Below, one piece after another: positions 10,207-20,910 of a DNA stretch of 64,000 nucleotides. A program made the translations under genes and the position numbers. The notes beneath the pieces were generated by a model. It had not been told where the DNA came from, made no database searches, and was given only the letters and a program-made list of their open reading frames with translations. Every line of letters starts with the position of its first letter. Within the stretch, counting starts at the first letter, position 1. Source of the DNA: Cinchona pubescens (taxonomy: Eukaryota > Streptophyta > Magnoliopsida > Gentianales > Rubiaceae); assembly GCA_025175665.1 (NCBI GenBank), contig JANKKI010000215.1, positions 1,860,001-1,924,000 of the forward strand. The letters are read 5' to 3'.

Positions 10207-11783
10207 TCATGTAGAAAACCTTTTCTTTGAAACAGACTTATCTTTGTTTCTCTGGACATCTAATCTTCCATCATGTGGAACAGTGGAAGCTCTTTTCTTT
10301 GAAACAGACTTATTCCTGTTTCTCTGGAAATCTAACTTCTTCTCTGATCTCCCACGAGCACTTTTACAATCATGAATCTCCGTTCTCGGATGAAATTTCA
10401 CATTACTTTTGCCTGTACTAGCAGTGGAGTTTCTTCCAGCAGACCCTCCCAACACAACTTTTGGAGACTCCTTCCCTTTAAATCTTTTCTTCAGTAAGTT
10501 TCCCCTATTCTTTGAATCAATTCTTTCATTATGGACATTATCATCCTCATAATCTTCATCATTATCTTCGTATTCATCTTTATCACTCTCCTCATCCAAC
10601 AAGTCATGCATCTCCCCATCTTCTTCCTCACCACTTCCACCATTTTCTAGTGCTTCTTCCCCTTTATGTCCATTCAAATCATGACCAGTATTTTTCTCAT
10701 CACTTTTCGATTTTTTATCCTCCTTCACCATGTTCATCAACTGAATATACTTAAATCTCATTTCCATCAAAGGAAGCCTCTTAACCAACATCCCCCTATT
10801 ATAAGCCTCCTTCAAAACCACAGTATGAGTTCCAATCTTACTCGACACATAAAATATCCCCGGATGTTGTAATAGCGCCCTCTTAAACCTCGACCTGAGC
10901 CCTAACCACTCCGCTAATCGAAGCACACTCTCCCTCTCAGCTTTACTTCCAACAAAAAGATTAAGAATCTCATGTAAAATCCCAACAGCCCACTTTTCAG
11001 ACTCATCACTTTTCGGAGCATGGTGCAGAGCATTTTCATAGGGCGAAACGTACGGAAACTTTTGCCATTCATTCACCCATTTTTGTTTTATATTTCTTAT
11101 CCATCTCAAAACCATTAGAATACTTCAAAGAAAACTCAATTGGCACAATTCCCTTCTTCTCCAATGCCGAAACTGCAAGCTCATTGCTCCAACAAACTAA
11201 CTCCAATACTCCTTCATTTGCTTGATTATTCACTTTAAAATAATCAGGAAATTCCGGAATAATGGTTTTCACATAATCTTGAGGCAAACCAAGTTCCCAT
11301 CTAAGTCCATCTATGATTCTAAGAGGAATTTTATTAATTCTACTAATCATCAAAAGCTTTAATAGACGGTCAGCGACATCTTGCCTGTAATCAACACTTT
11401 CGTAGACAATTTGTTCTTCTTTGTCATAATTGAGAACTTCTGGGGTGAGCTTGATGTGGGGCTGGATGCCAATGCCACGAGGGAGGAATTCTTCGAAAAT
11501 CGAACGGTATTTCCGAATGAATTCTATAGGACGAGTAGGGATTTTAAGGGATTCTTTGGATTGAGCGATGAGAGACAGCGGGAGAGACTTTTGAAGGCTC
11601 TGGTTTTATGAGGTTTTTCAGGTTGAGAACTGGCTTAAGGTTCCTTTCTCTCTCCACTGCGTGGTCGAGACCCCGATCATGGACGCATTTTACAGAGGTT
11701 GCGGCGTCGTAGAGGCGGCGACGCTGCAGCTGGTGGTGGTGGTGGTGGTCGGAATGTCGAAGGCGGCGGAAAATGAAATGCAT
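10207..11783 (-). pseudogene. PORR-domain organelle RNA-binding protein (WTF/RPD1 family), two frameshifts
   Basis: Minus strand, about 524 codons if read through. PORR proteins bind RNA in plant mitochondria or chloroplasts and mostly act in group II intron splicing. The ATG at 11783-11781 opens an Arg/His-rich, acid-poor N-terminus (FRRLRHSDHHHHHQLQRRR) that fits a mitochondrial presequence. The PORR core follows: DHAVERERNLKPVLNLKNLI, then LRWELGLPQDYVKTIIPEFP, then WVNEWQKFPYVSPY and LRLAEWLGLRSRFKRALLQH, with a PGIFYVS motif. The C-terminus is acidic (about residues 350-400), then Lys/Ser/Arg-rich with a 24-residue tandem repeat. The frame changes twice, at one extra base near 11588 (next to an A-run in the sense strand) and one near 11085-11090 (AAAACAAAAA). 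Conserved sequence continues on the far side each time. It is therefore either a recent pseudogene or an intact gene with two indel errors. No intron is needed, as is usual for this family. Confidence 0.85.
10219..10345 (-). repeat. 72-bp tandem duplication at the C-terminus of the PORR gene
   Basis: TTTTCTTTGAAACAGACTTA recurs at 10221 and 10293, a period of 72 bp or 24 codons. It keeps the frame and duplicates a KSVSKKR-containing basic segment. Confidence 0.75.
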
Positions 11784-11900
11784 TTGACGGGTCGCCTCTT
11801 GGGAATGGGGTGGTTAAGGGCGTAGGAGGGTTTTAGAAGGGTTTACTCGCTCCAGTTCTCTTTTCTTGCGTTTTTATTTATTCCTTTTTTTTCTTCTCTT
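11784..11900 (-). promoter_or_regulatory. Short upstream flank of the PORR gene
   Basis: Only about 120 bp separates the start codon from the MITE cluster. In the sense direction it is purine-rich, and no clear TATA box is visible. The promoter may lie within MITE-derived DNA. Confidence 0.3.
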
Positions 11901-12985
11901 GCATTTTATGGGTGTATTTGAATTGAATGAAATATTTGAAATAAATAAATTTAAATTGTCTGTATTTGAAATGATATGAAATTTGAATAAATTTTAAATT
12001 CATTATATTGTGTTTGGATGGAGGGATTTGGAGAGATTTGATTTGAAATCCTAATATATAATAAGTTATCCAAACAAGTTATTTGATTTAGTTGTAGATT
12101 TGAAATCTCAAAAATGTAATTTAATAGTTAAATGAGTAGATTTGAAATTTATTCAAATTTCATGTCATTTCAAATTCACACAATTCAAATTCATTTATTT
12201 CAAATCCTTCATTTAATTCAAATCCATCCATCCAAACATAATCTAAGGTTGTATAAAGATGAGTGGATTTGAATTGAAGAAAGTATTTGAAAAAATGGAT
12301 TTGAATTGAGTGGATATGAAATTTGGGTAAATTTCAAATCCTCTCATTTAACCATTAAATTTACACTCTCAATTATTGGTGGATTTCAAATTCACAATTA
12401 AATGAATTAACTTGTCTGGATAAATTATTATGGATTAAGATTTCAAATTAAATTCACTCAAATCCTTCAATCCAAACACAATTTGTGTCTGGATCGATGA
12501 ATTTGGGGAAAGATTTTAAATCCATCCATTTGTAGGAACAATTTGAAAAGCCAAAATAGATGAATTTTAAATTCACAAAATTTAGAAAATTACTTTTAAA
12601 TTTTTTATTTCACATTTCTTAATTTGGCTGGAAATTCATCCATTTTAACCTTACAAATCCCTCCAAAAAATGGATGAATTTGATTTTAAATCCTAATCTA
12701 TATTAATTTCAGTTATCCAAACAAGTTAATTGATTTAGTTGTAAATTTGAAATCTACCATCATGTGAGAGTGTAATTTTAATAATTTAATGAGTAGATTT
12801 CAAATTTATCAAAACATCATGTCATTTCAAATCCATCCAATTCAAATCCATTTATTTTAAATATTTCCTTCAATTCATATCCACCCATCTAAACGCAATC
12901 TTAGGTTGCGTTTAGATGGGTGGACTTGAATTGAATTCAAATCCATTCATTTTAAATACTTCCTTCAATTCAACCCTAGTTGTAC
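11900..12985. repeat. Cluster of AT-rich foldback MITEs
   Basis: Several tandem, partly nested units whose ends read TTGTGTTTGGATGGAG... and, inverted, ...CATCCATCCAAACATAATC, with interiors built of GGATTTGAATTGAA and its complement. Approximate units are 12008-12243, 12244-12483, 12484-12902 and a truncated one at 12903-12985. No coding capacity. The same family resumes at 34230 beyond the Athila complex. Confidence 0.75.
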
Positions 12986-13493
12986 ACTCTTCTCTCCCAA
13001 CTCTAAACTTTCTCAAATTCTTTCATTAATTCACTCTCCAGCACTCTCAATTCATCTCCCTAATATATTTTCTTCATCAAATTCTCATAAATTGTGTTTC
13101 ATCTTTTTCAAGGGATTTACCAAAATTTAACAAGAGGAATTTCATCAACAATTCAAGAATTTTTCTTCACAACACGTGTAATACTTCCAATTTTTATGTG
13201 CTTAGACCCGTGAGAATTTAAGTTGCTAAAATTTGGTTGATTTGTTGGTGATTGTTTGGGTGATTGATATTGTGAATTATTACATTTTTGAACAATTGGT
13301 GGGAGAATTTGGTGCTAATTTTTGTGTGAATTTCTTGTTAATCTAATTGTGGTTCAATTGAAGATAATTTGTGTTGGAAAATTGTGCCATAATTGTTTGA
13401 GATTTTTATTGTGTTGGGATTGTTTAATTGATTGATAATTGAGCAATTGTTGGTAATTGTTTGATTATTTTTTATTGATAAAATTGACGAGAT

Positions 13494-14806
13494 GAGTCTA
13501 TAGAAGTGCTAAGGAGAGAGTTAGAATGAGAGGTAGGGGGAAAGTTGATGGTTCAAGAAAAAAACGAGCAGGTAAGGGGATTAGTAGTGAAGGTAAGCCA
13601 AGTGGACGTTCTAGTTAATGAAAAGATTGTAAAGCTCCAATTTTCTAGTGATCGAGTTCAAGTGTCATTTCAAAATGATGAAAAATAGGAGATTATACGA
13701 GAGTGTGAATTTGATTTGTCTATGCATTGGGGGGCTGATGAAGAGGCAAGAAAAGAGATCGAGACCCAAATTAAAGAACATTGGGAGGGGTTTGATAGAG
13801 CAGTAGAATCCGGTTATACAGAGTTGGTCAAAGAATTTCATTGCAACTTATGTGATCTAGAGGATGGTAAGTTGAGAATTCCGGGAATTTTGGCTAACTT
13901 TAGTGCCGATGTAATAAATTATTATTTCAATATACCTTCTATTCCTTCTGATGAATATCATGAATTGTTGTATAACAAGAACAAGGACATGAAGGAATTC
14001 AAAAGGATGATTTCTGAAGTGGATGTTGCTTGGGTAATGAATGTGACAATAACAATTGAATTGAAATTTTCTTGCCATGGTTTATCCCTTGTAGCAAAAC
14101 TATGATTTTATTTCATAAGTTGTACTTATTTGGGGATCTAATTCTTTAAGTTACATTCAAAGGGATAAGGTGCTTTTGGTTTATGCTATCATGACAGGGA
14201 TGCTAGTGAACATTGGTGGGCTGATTAGACAGGGATTTTTAAATAGTGAGAGATCAGGCAAGCCTATCTTTTATGTTCTCAGTCTAATTACTCGTTTATG
14301 TATTACTACAGGATGTCCTTATTTTGTTGATGAACCCATAACTCATCACAGAGGTAGATTTAATAAAGATTATGTGTACACAATAGCTCGGGTTTATGAG
14401 CAACATCATCCTGTAGAAGGTCAAATGCCTCCACCACCGCCCCTTAGAACATCATCTATTTTTTGGCCATTTGGATATGCATTCAATGCACCAATTACCA
14501 AAGAGGAACGAAATGAGTTATAAGGCTATTGGACATACAGTCAATTTGTGATGCCCAACAATCTTGTAGCAATAGGAGATGTGCTCCAGACCACCTCCTT
14601 TAGCATATGGATTCAACCACCTCAGCCTCCATAGTAGCATTATGGACTACCTCGAGGGCAGTATGACACACCACCAGTAATTCCTGTACATCAAGGAGGA
14701 GCTCAACAGATCGGTGAACCTGCTGGAGTCCAAGACGAGGATTTTGAGGAGAGTCAACAAGGTGAAGATGAGGATGACCATGAGGGCATGGATGATAGCA
14801 AATGAG
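13494..14806 (+). pseudogene. Athila env-position ORF (putative plant transposon protein-like), broken
   Basis: Sits where Athila elements carry their third ORF, after pol and before the 3' LTR. Its N-terminus is basic (VRMRGRGKVDGSRKKRAG). The core reads ELVKEFHCNLCDLEDGKLRI, then FSADVINYYFNIPSIPSDEY, then AIMTGMLVNIGGLIRQGF. This resembles the putative plant transposon protein domain found in many plant genomes (family assignment is my inference). The C-terminus is Pro-rich, then acidic (EDFEESQQGEDEDDHEG). Frames 13716-14105 and 14170-14523 are separated by stops or frameshifts. The related copy at 25947-27149 is also broken. No signal peptide or obvious transmembrane segment is seen, so an envelope role is not supported. 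Confidence 0.55.
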
Positions 14807-15765
14807 AGTCAAGAAGAAAAAGACTTTATGGAATAGAATTTGGAGACATTTTCAGATATTTTTACTCTTATTTCTTATCACTTTAGTAGTTTATTATACT
14901 TTATATATTTGGATATGTTTATTTGTATAATTGCTTTTGATTATATTGTAAGTGCCTTGGACTGATGCCAACTTGCTCATGTTGATGTTAGATTTGAAAT
15001 ATATCCATTTGAAGCTCATGGTTGAAAATTTGGTTTGATACCTAGTGTGTTCTTAGTTGGTTTATATATTTATGTAGTGATAATTGCCAAGGGCCTTAAG
15101 CTAACACCATCTAAATTTTTACTGATGTCTCTTCAATGTTGGATCCTACATGTTTGTGAGCTTAATAGATTGATTGCATGACATGGTTTTTGTACTTTTG
15201 ACATTATCACTTGGTAGTATAAGTTAAGCTAACTTTTTTCCGTAGTTTACTTAGTTCATTTGGGTGAGTGATAGGATGAGTTGTACTCATTGAATAGAAT
15301 AAAAGAGTTAAGTTTAGGAGTGTCCGGTTCTTGTATTGGGGATACACATTTCTATTTATATGTGTTTGATGACTTTTGGATGAAAATTTGATCAATTTGG
15401 TAATCGATGATGATATTTGAAATATAATGCTATGTGATTGGACTATTTGAATTGACCACTTCAAGAATTTAAGTGTGTGTGAGTGGTTCTATTGCAACAT
15501 AAGAATTTCAAAATTTTGGTATTACTTTTTTCAAAAGAGGAACTAATATTTTGAGGGAAATTCACTTGGAATTTTGTTTTTAATCAAATCACCAATATTA
15601 CTTTGTTACTCAATTTATCTTTTGGAAAAAATTATGGGTTAAATGGAGTAGAAGGAAATTAGGACATTTTGTGTGTTTACATAGGGAATGTTATTCTAAT
15701 TTGTGAATGATCGGTATTTGAGATCAATCTTAAATACGTTTTACTCCTCTTCCTTGGTTTAGGCT

Positions 15766-15800
<35 letters not shown>

Positions 15801-15986
15801 TATTCGTAATAAGGTGAGTACGAAATTCTGACATTTACCTATGTTATTTCTCTGAATTAAGCCACTAGCATAGTAATAAGGCGAGTACCGGATTTCGTGT
15901 ACTCTTGTTGTTTCTCCGAATTAAACTATTAGGAATTACTTTTTAGAATGCCAATAAGTCATGGGGGAAATATTTGCCATACTAAT
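14807..15986 (+). other. Athila 3' untranslated region (copy A)
   Basis: Non-coding and collinear with 29560-30765. It contains a degenerate tandem duplication (about 15806-15878 and 15879-15935, core GTAATAAGGYGAGTAC) that is also present in copy B at about 30587-30710. Confidence 0.6.
15769..15798. repeat. (AT)15 microsatellite
   Basis: Thirty bases of perfect AT dinucleotide in the Athila 3' UTR. Copy B has an A-run at the matching place (about 30560). Confidence 0.9.
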
Positions 15987-17374
15987 TGTTGGACCGCAGT
16001 TATGATAATCATGTTTTGATGATGACCAAATTGTACTATTGGCTTGAAAACAAGTGTGCAAAAAAATAGGAAGGTTCGGACGAAAATGATCATCCGAACA
16101 CAATCAAGAAAAATGACCAAAAGTTGAACAACACCTTATTTTTTATGGATGATGAAGAGCGTCCGAAAGAAAGGAATTGGGACGCAAGAGAGCTCCGAAA
16201 CATGATCAAAAGTTGTAGGACACGTATGACTATCTGAACCAGAAGTTGAGGGATAGGACGCATATGACTGTCCGAACCATAAGCTGTAGAACGCACATGA
16301 CCATCCGAACCAGAGGCTGAGGGATAGGACGCATATGACTGTCCGAACCATAAGCTTTAGGACGCACTTGACTATCCGAACCAGAGGCTGAGAGATAGGA
16401 CGCATATGACTGTCCAAACCATAAGCTTTAGGACGCACATGACCGTCCGAACCACAGGCTGAGGGATAGGACGCATATGACCGTCCGAACCATAAGCTTT
16501 AGGACGTACATGATAGTCCGAACCAGAAGCTGTGGATAGGATGCATATGATTGTCTGAACCATAAGCTATAGGACACACATGACCGTCCGAACCAAAAGC
16601 TGTAGGACATACAAGACAGTCCGAAGAAAAGAGCTCAAAATGAAGAAATTTCTTATCAAGCTGTAGGACGCATACGACCGTCCGAAGCACTGTTCATAAA
16701 GCTGTAGGACTCATGATCGGACGTCTGAACCTCCATCCGAACTCCTAACGGCTAGATTTTAAGAGCTAGTTTTTTACCGTTAGAGCTCAAATTTTAGCAC
16801 ATCTTTTATCTATAAATAACCCAAGGACATCCAAATGATGTGAGGAACTACTACATTCAATACAAACACTTGCAAGACCTATTTGGGAGAAATAGGCTAA
16901 AATATTGTGGATTGTATTGGTTTGAGTAGTATAGTTCTCTTGGCTCAAGTAGAGGAAATAGTGTGAGCAAGAGTAGACTAGTGAGTGATCTTCAAGTGTA
17001 AGAGTGGAGGGATAACAAGTGTTCAAAAGTGAGGTTGTAGTGTAAAACCCTTTGGCTCAACTAGAGAAACTTAGTTGGTGCTAGGGTGAGCCTACTTTGT
17101 GTACAAGAAGGTTATTGCCTCACCTTCTTTGAAGAGACACTAATAGTGGATGTACTCACAAACTCGAGAAGTTTGGGAGTTTGGTTTGATATTCTTTATC
17201 TCAATCTTTTATTTATTTCTTAAGCTTTGATTGTTAAATATTTATCTTTGATCATTTGTGCTTAAATATTCATTTGTTGCACAAAGTTTGCATTTTCATT
17301 AAGCACTTCAAAAGGTTTGTTTTTTGAGACAACCTAATAGATATCCCCCCTCTTAGGTTGCTTTTGGGCCAACA
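15987..17374 (+). repeat. 5' LTR of the copia element (1388 bp)
   Basis: Starts TGTTGGACC and ends GGGCCAACA. About 176 bp longer than its partner, explained by more minisatellite units. The sequence TATCTATAAATAACC (near 16808) is a good TATA box for the LTR promoter and is conserved at about 18862 in the other LTR. Confidence 0.9.
16210..16625 (+). repeat. LTR minisatellite, 33/38-bp alternating units
   Basis: About 12 units, each starting GGACGCATATGACCGTCCGA or a close variant. Unit lengths alternate between about 33 and 38 bp (higher-order period about 71 bp), with linkers ending AAGCTTTA or GAGGGATA. Each unit contains the inverted pair GGACG/CGTCC. It lies upstream of the TATA box, in U3. 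Confidence 0.85.
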
Positions 17375-17376
17375 AT

Positions 17377-17388
17377 TGGTATCAGAGC
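17377..17388 (+). promoter_or_regulatory. Primer-binding site (initiator-Met tRNA)
   Basis: TGGTATCAGAGC, two bases after the LTR end, complementary to the 3' end of plant initiator-Met tRNA. Standard for copia elements. Confidence 0.9.
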
Positions 17389-17433
17389 TTGGTCTCATAT
17401 ATTGAGCTTAATTGCTTTTGAGTAAAGATCATT

Positions 17434-17667
17434 ATGGAAACCAATAATGCTTTGTTTTTAGAGCGGCATTCTATTACTAGACCTCACATGTTTAATGGCA
17501 TTAATTTTGCTTTTTGGAGAGATAGAATGAAAATTTTTGTTCAATCTGTTGATATTGATTTATGGTATATTATTTGTGAAGGTCTTTTTGAAGCTAACAT
17601 TCTTGATGAAAATACTCATAGATTAAGGCCTAAGACTAGATATGACATTAAAATGGGTAACATTTAA
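17434..17667 (+). pseudogene. Copia gag N-terminal fragment (77 codons)
   Basis: Starts METNNALFLERHSITRPHMF, then NGINFAFWRDRMKIFVQSVD, the DUF4219-like N-terminus of plant copia gag in which the F-NG-NF-W-RM pattern is typical. The frame ends after KMGNI where the internal deletion begins. The UBN2 part that should follow is the kind of sequence seen at 453-930. It cannot make a working capsid protein. Confidence 0.8.
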
Positions 17668-18214
17668 TGCTAAATTTTTATCAAATTGTGCTTTCACTTG
17701 CTAATGTGAACTATGTTCTCTTAAATGTTTTTCAACTATGTGTTTAAATTTGCTTAGAAAGCTTCGGTACAAGTATCCCCAATTTTTTGTTTATAATAAG
17801 TCACTATTTGCAAAAGTAAGGGGGAGCATTCTCTCTTTTAATGGATTATTTTACATAACACGAAATTGCATCACATATGCTTTATTGTTTTGATGATGCT
17901 TTCTAGTGAAAAATGTCTTAGTGCTAATTCTTTGCATGAATTCCCTCATATCTACTCGAATACATGTTTTTTGAAGGGAAGAAATGTTTTGCACAGCTTG
18001 ACTTATTCCCCATGTACTTGAATTACATTCACCTTTTAAGGGGGAAAATAAACTTAGGAGGAGGTTAAAATTGCATTATTTTTTATTATGTTTTGATGAT
18101 GCCAAAAGGGGGAGAAATAATGGACAAAACTTCTTGTCTTGTGCTTCATATTTTATGGTTATTTTTAGAATTGTCCAGACTTAATTGATTTGTCATCATC
18201 AAAAAGGGGGAGAT
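17668..18214 (+). other. Copia 3' untranslated region with repeated polypurine tracts
   Basis: Non-coding. Four purine-rich tracts are spaced along it (AAGTAAGGGGGAG near 17815, TTAAGGGGGAAAA near 18037, AAAAGGGGGAGAAA near 18105, AAAAAGGGGGAGA at 18201-18213). The last abuts the 3' LTR and is the functional-position PPT. Confidence 0.7.
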
Positions 18215-19426
18215 TGTTGGACCTCAGTTATGATAATCATGTTTTGATGATGATCAAATCGTACTAATGGCTTGAAAACAAGTGTGCAGAAAAACAGGAA
18301 GGCTCGGACGAAAATGATCATCCGAACACAATCAAGAAAAATGACCAAAAGTTGAACAACACCTTACGGACGATGAAGAGCATCCGAAAGAAAGGAATTG
18401 GGACACAAGAGAGCGTCCGAAACAAGATCAAAAGCTGTAGGACACATATGACTGTCCGGACCAGAAGTTGAGGGATAGGACGCTTATGACCGTCCGAACC
18501 AGAGGGCTGAGGGATAGGACGCATATGACCATCCGAACCATAAGCTTTAGGACGCACATGACCATCCGAACCAAAAGCTATGGGATAGGACGCATATGAT
18601 TGTACGAACCATAAGTTATAGGACGCACATGACCATCCGAACCAAAAGCTGTAGGATGCACAAGACCGTCCGAAGAAATAGAGCTCAAAATCACACTGAA
18701 GAAGTTTCTATCAAGCTATAGGAGGCATACGACCGTCCGAAGCACTGTTCATAAAGCTGTAAGATGCATGATCGGATCCGAACCTCCGTCCGAACTCCTA
18801 ACGGCTAGTTTTTAAGAGCTAGTTTTTTTACTGTTGGAGCTCAAATTTCAGCACATCTTTCATCTATAAATAACCCAAGGACATCCAAATGATGTGAGGA
18901 ACTACTACATTCAACACAAACACTTGTAAGAGCTATTTTGGGAGAAATAGGCTAAAATATTGAGGGTTGTATTGGTTTGAGTAGTATAGTTCTCTTGGCT
19001 CAAGTAGAGGAAATTAGTGTGACCAAGAGTAGACTAGTGAGTGATCTTCAAGTGTAAGAGTTGAGGGATAACAAGTGTAGAAAAGTGAGGTTGTAATGTA
19101 AAACCCTTTGGCTCAACTAGACAAACTTAATTGGTGCAAGGGTAAGCCTACTTTGTGTACAAGAAGGTTATTGCCTCACCTTTTTTGAAGAGGCACTACT
19201 AGTGGTGGATGTACTCCAAGCTCGAAAAGTTTGGGAGTTTGGTTTGATATTCTTTATCTCAATCTTTTATTTCTTCCTTAAGCTTTGATTGTTAAATATT
19301 TATCTTTGATCATTTGTGCTTAATTCATTTGTTGCACAAAGTTTGCATTTTCATTAAGCACTTCAAAAGGTTTGTTTTTTGAGACAATCTAATTCACCCC
19401 CCTCTTAGGTTGCTTTTGGGCCAACA
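18215..19426 (+). repeat. 3' LTR of the copia element (1212 bp)
   Basis: Starts TGTTGGACC and ends GGGCCAACA, matching 15987-17374. Its minisatellite (about 18437-18670) has about 7 units against about 12 in the 5' LTR. Confidence 0.9.
18437..18672 (+). repeat. LTR minisatellite, short allele
   Basis: About seven units of the same GGACGCATATGACC-type repeat as at 16210-16625. Five fewer units of 33-38 bp account for essentially the whole LTR length difference. Confidence 0.8.
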
Positions 19427-19885
19427 CTAATAACTCAAGTAAATTAGAGTTATTTTACCTTTAAATTATGGTATTTTGATAGTTTAATCTCAACTTTTTG
19501 TATTCAATTAAGTATTTTAGGTTAATTAGTTGCATTTCGTAATTGCATTTATACTTTTTCTAAATATCATGAATTTTTAACCAATTCTAGTTAATTTGGT
19601 TACTGATTTTGTTAAATGTGTTTGCAGGTTTGAAATTGAAAAGATGGAAGTCAATATTATAAAGGTTTGAGAACCAAAGTAGAATTAATAAAGAATTAAA
19701 GACTTGAGCTGAAACATGCTCGATGGTGTGACATGGATTCGATGTCGCGATATTGAGGCAGAATTTCACTTATTATTTTTTAGCTCGATGTCGCGACCTC
19801 AAAATCGATGTTGCGACATCGAGGCACGTTTGGCTAATGCCTGATGGCAATTTTGTAATTTTTGCCTTTCAAAATTTTATTTTTT
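19427..19885 (+). repeat. Truncated Athila-like LTR
   Basis: From TAACTCAAGTAAATTAGAG it is collinear with the LTRs starting at 31211 and 32915. It stops after about 460 bp, where the sequence passes straight into gag. It contains three copies of the palindromic 18-mer motif (19739, 19785, 19805). Confidence 0.75.
19739..19822. repeat. Palindromic 18-mer cluster in an Athila LTR
   Basis: Three imperfect copies of the consensus TCGATGTCGCGACATCGA, itself a perfect palindrome, at 19739-19756, 19785-19802 and 19805-19822 (the last with one mismatch). Similar copies occur at 31502-31590 and 33214-33245 in the other LTRs. Confidence 0.8.
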
Positions 19886-20910
19886 GCAAATTCAAACATT
19901 TTACAATGATTTGGCACAAGAAACAGAGTCTGTAGTTGATGCATCCACCGATGGATCCACCGACGGATCCATTTCATTCAAAACTCTAGAGGAGGCCCAA
20001 GAGTTACTCAACCGAATGACTTCTAACTACTATTGTCATCAGCCCATGACTCATCCGATGGTTCAACAACAAGTTAATCAACAAAATGGCATGATGAATT
20101 TGAATCTTAATGATGCTTTCCTTGCCCAACAAAGTATTCTTATGAATGTTATGAATAATTTTATAGCGGTGTTAAAGAATTTTGGAAAATCAAACACCGT
20201 GAATGCCGTTGTTTTTGATCTTCATTTCAATCAAATTTGGTTTGTGATTTTTGTGGTCGAAGACATCCAATGGACAATGAGAGGATCCTATGGGTAGAAA
20301 TGAGCAAGTCCACTGTGTATTAAATCAACCTTCATCTTCAAGGAACTCACAAGGAGCTTATGGAAATATTTACAAACCTTCATGGAGAAACTATCTCAAC
20401 TTCTCTTGGAGCAACTTAAACAATCAACAAAATCCTCCATACAACATAATCCTCCGTCTTTAAACTTTCAAAACCACACCACAAGTTCCTCTTCTAGACC
20501 TTATCAACCCCCACACCAAAGAAAATTTTTAGCCAACTCATATCAACCTCCATCTAACCCTCCATTTCAACAACAACAATCAAGACCTCCATTCCAACCT
20601 TAAAAGTTTTCCCAATCTATGTGTAATGACCAATTTGCTCCAAGAGAAAGTGCATATGAAGATGGTTGGGAAAGAGAGGCAGAGCATTTAAGAAGAGAAT
20701 TGGAAAGAGAAAAGAGGGTCCATAAAGAAGCACAAATGAGAGATTATGATAATTTGGGAGCATCAACAAGGAATTTGGAGATACAAATAGGCCAATTGGC
20801 AAGGTTGAATAATGAAAGACCTATAGGTGCACTTTCGAGTGACACTATTCCAAATCCAAAGGAGCAATGCAAAGTATCACCCTTAGAAATGGTAAGGAAG
20901 TAGAAGAAGG
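19884..20910 (+). pseudogene. Athila-like gag, broken
   Basis: C-terminal half of an Athila-type gag. QIQTFYNDLAQETESVVDAS then KTLEEAQELLNRMTSNYY match the Athila signature (FYNGL.., EEA.ELL..M.SN.YQ). A Cys-poor degenerate zinc-knuckle region lies near 20215-20290. GNIYKPSWRNYLNFSWSN and a Pro/Gln-rich stretch precede LGASTRNLEIQIGQLARLNN and PNPKEQCKVSPLEM, which in Athila elements lead into protease. The repeated GATGGATCCACCGACGG makes a small in-frame duplication (STDGSTDG). Stops and frameshifts fall near 20297, 20600 and 20900. The N-terminal half is deleted together with the rest of the LTR. Confidence 0.8.

Larger units (their letters stand above)
12986..15986 (+). mobile_element. 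3' internal fragment of an Athila-like gypsy element (copy A)
   Basis: Collinear with 25440-30765 of copy B once the solo LTR there is removed: a pre-ORF leader, an env-position ORF, then a long 3' untranslated region. The 5' part of the element (LTR, gag, pol) is missing and the left edge abuts a truncated MITE. At the right edge the sequence corresponds to about 30765 of copy B and then jumps to the LTR start, so some 440 bp before the 3' LTR is missing. The copia element is inserted exactly there. Confidence 0.7.
15987..19426 (+). mobile_element. Complete but internally deleted Ty1/copia element (SIRE-like), 3.44 kb
   Basis: Two LTRs (15987-17374 and 18215-19426), each TGTTGG...CCAACA, flanked by the exact 5-bp TSD CTAAT (15982-15986 and 19427-19431). 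An initiator-Met tRNA PBS lies after the left LTR and a polypurine tract before the right one. Only 840 bp of interior remain: a gag leader, the first 77 codons of gag and a 3' untranslated piece. All of pol is gone, so it is a non-autonomous deletion derivative. It lies inside the older Athila complex. Confidence 0.92.

Noticed and set aside
10512..10872. His/Ser-rich plus-strand frames
   Set aside because: Antisense shadows of the acidic region of the PORR gene.
16210..16625. CRISPR-like regularly spaced repeats
   Set aside because: Units are contiguous diverged minisatellite repeats with no unique spacers, inside a plant LTR.
16090..16690. Several overlapping minus-strand frames with repeated RPKAYGSDSHMRPI-like peptides, and a similar one at 18318-18557
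   Set aside because: They are translations of the LTR minisatellite; the repetition comes from the DNA array and not from a repeat protein.
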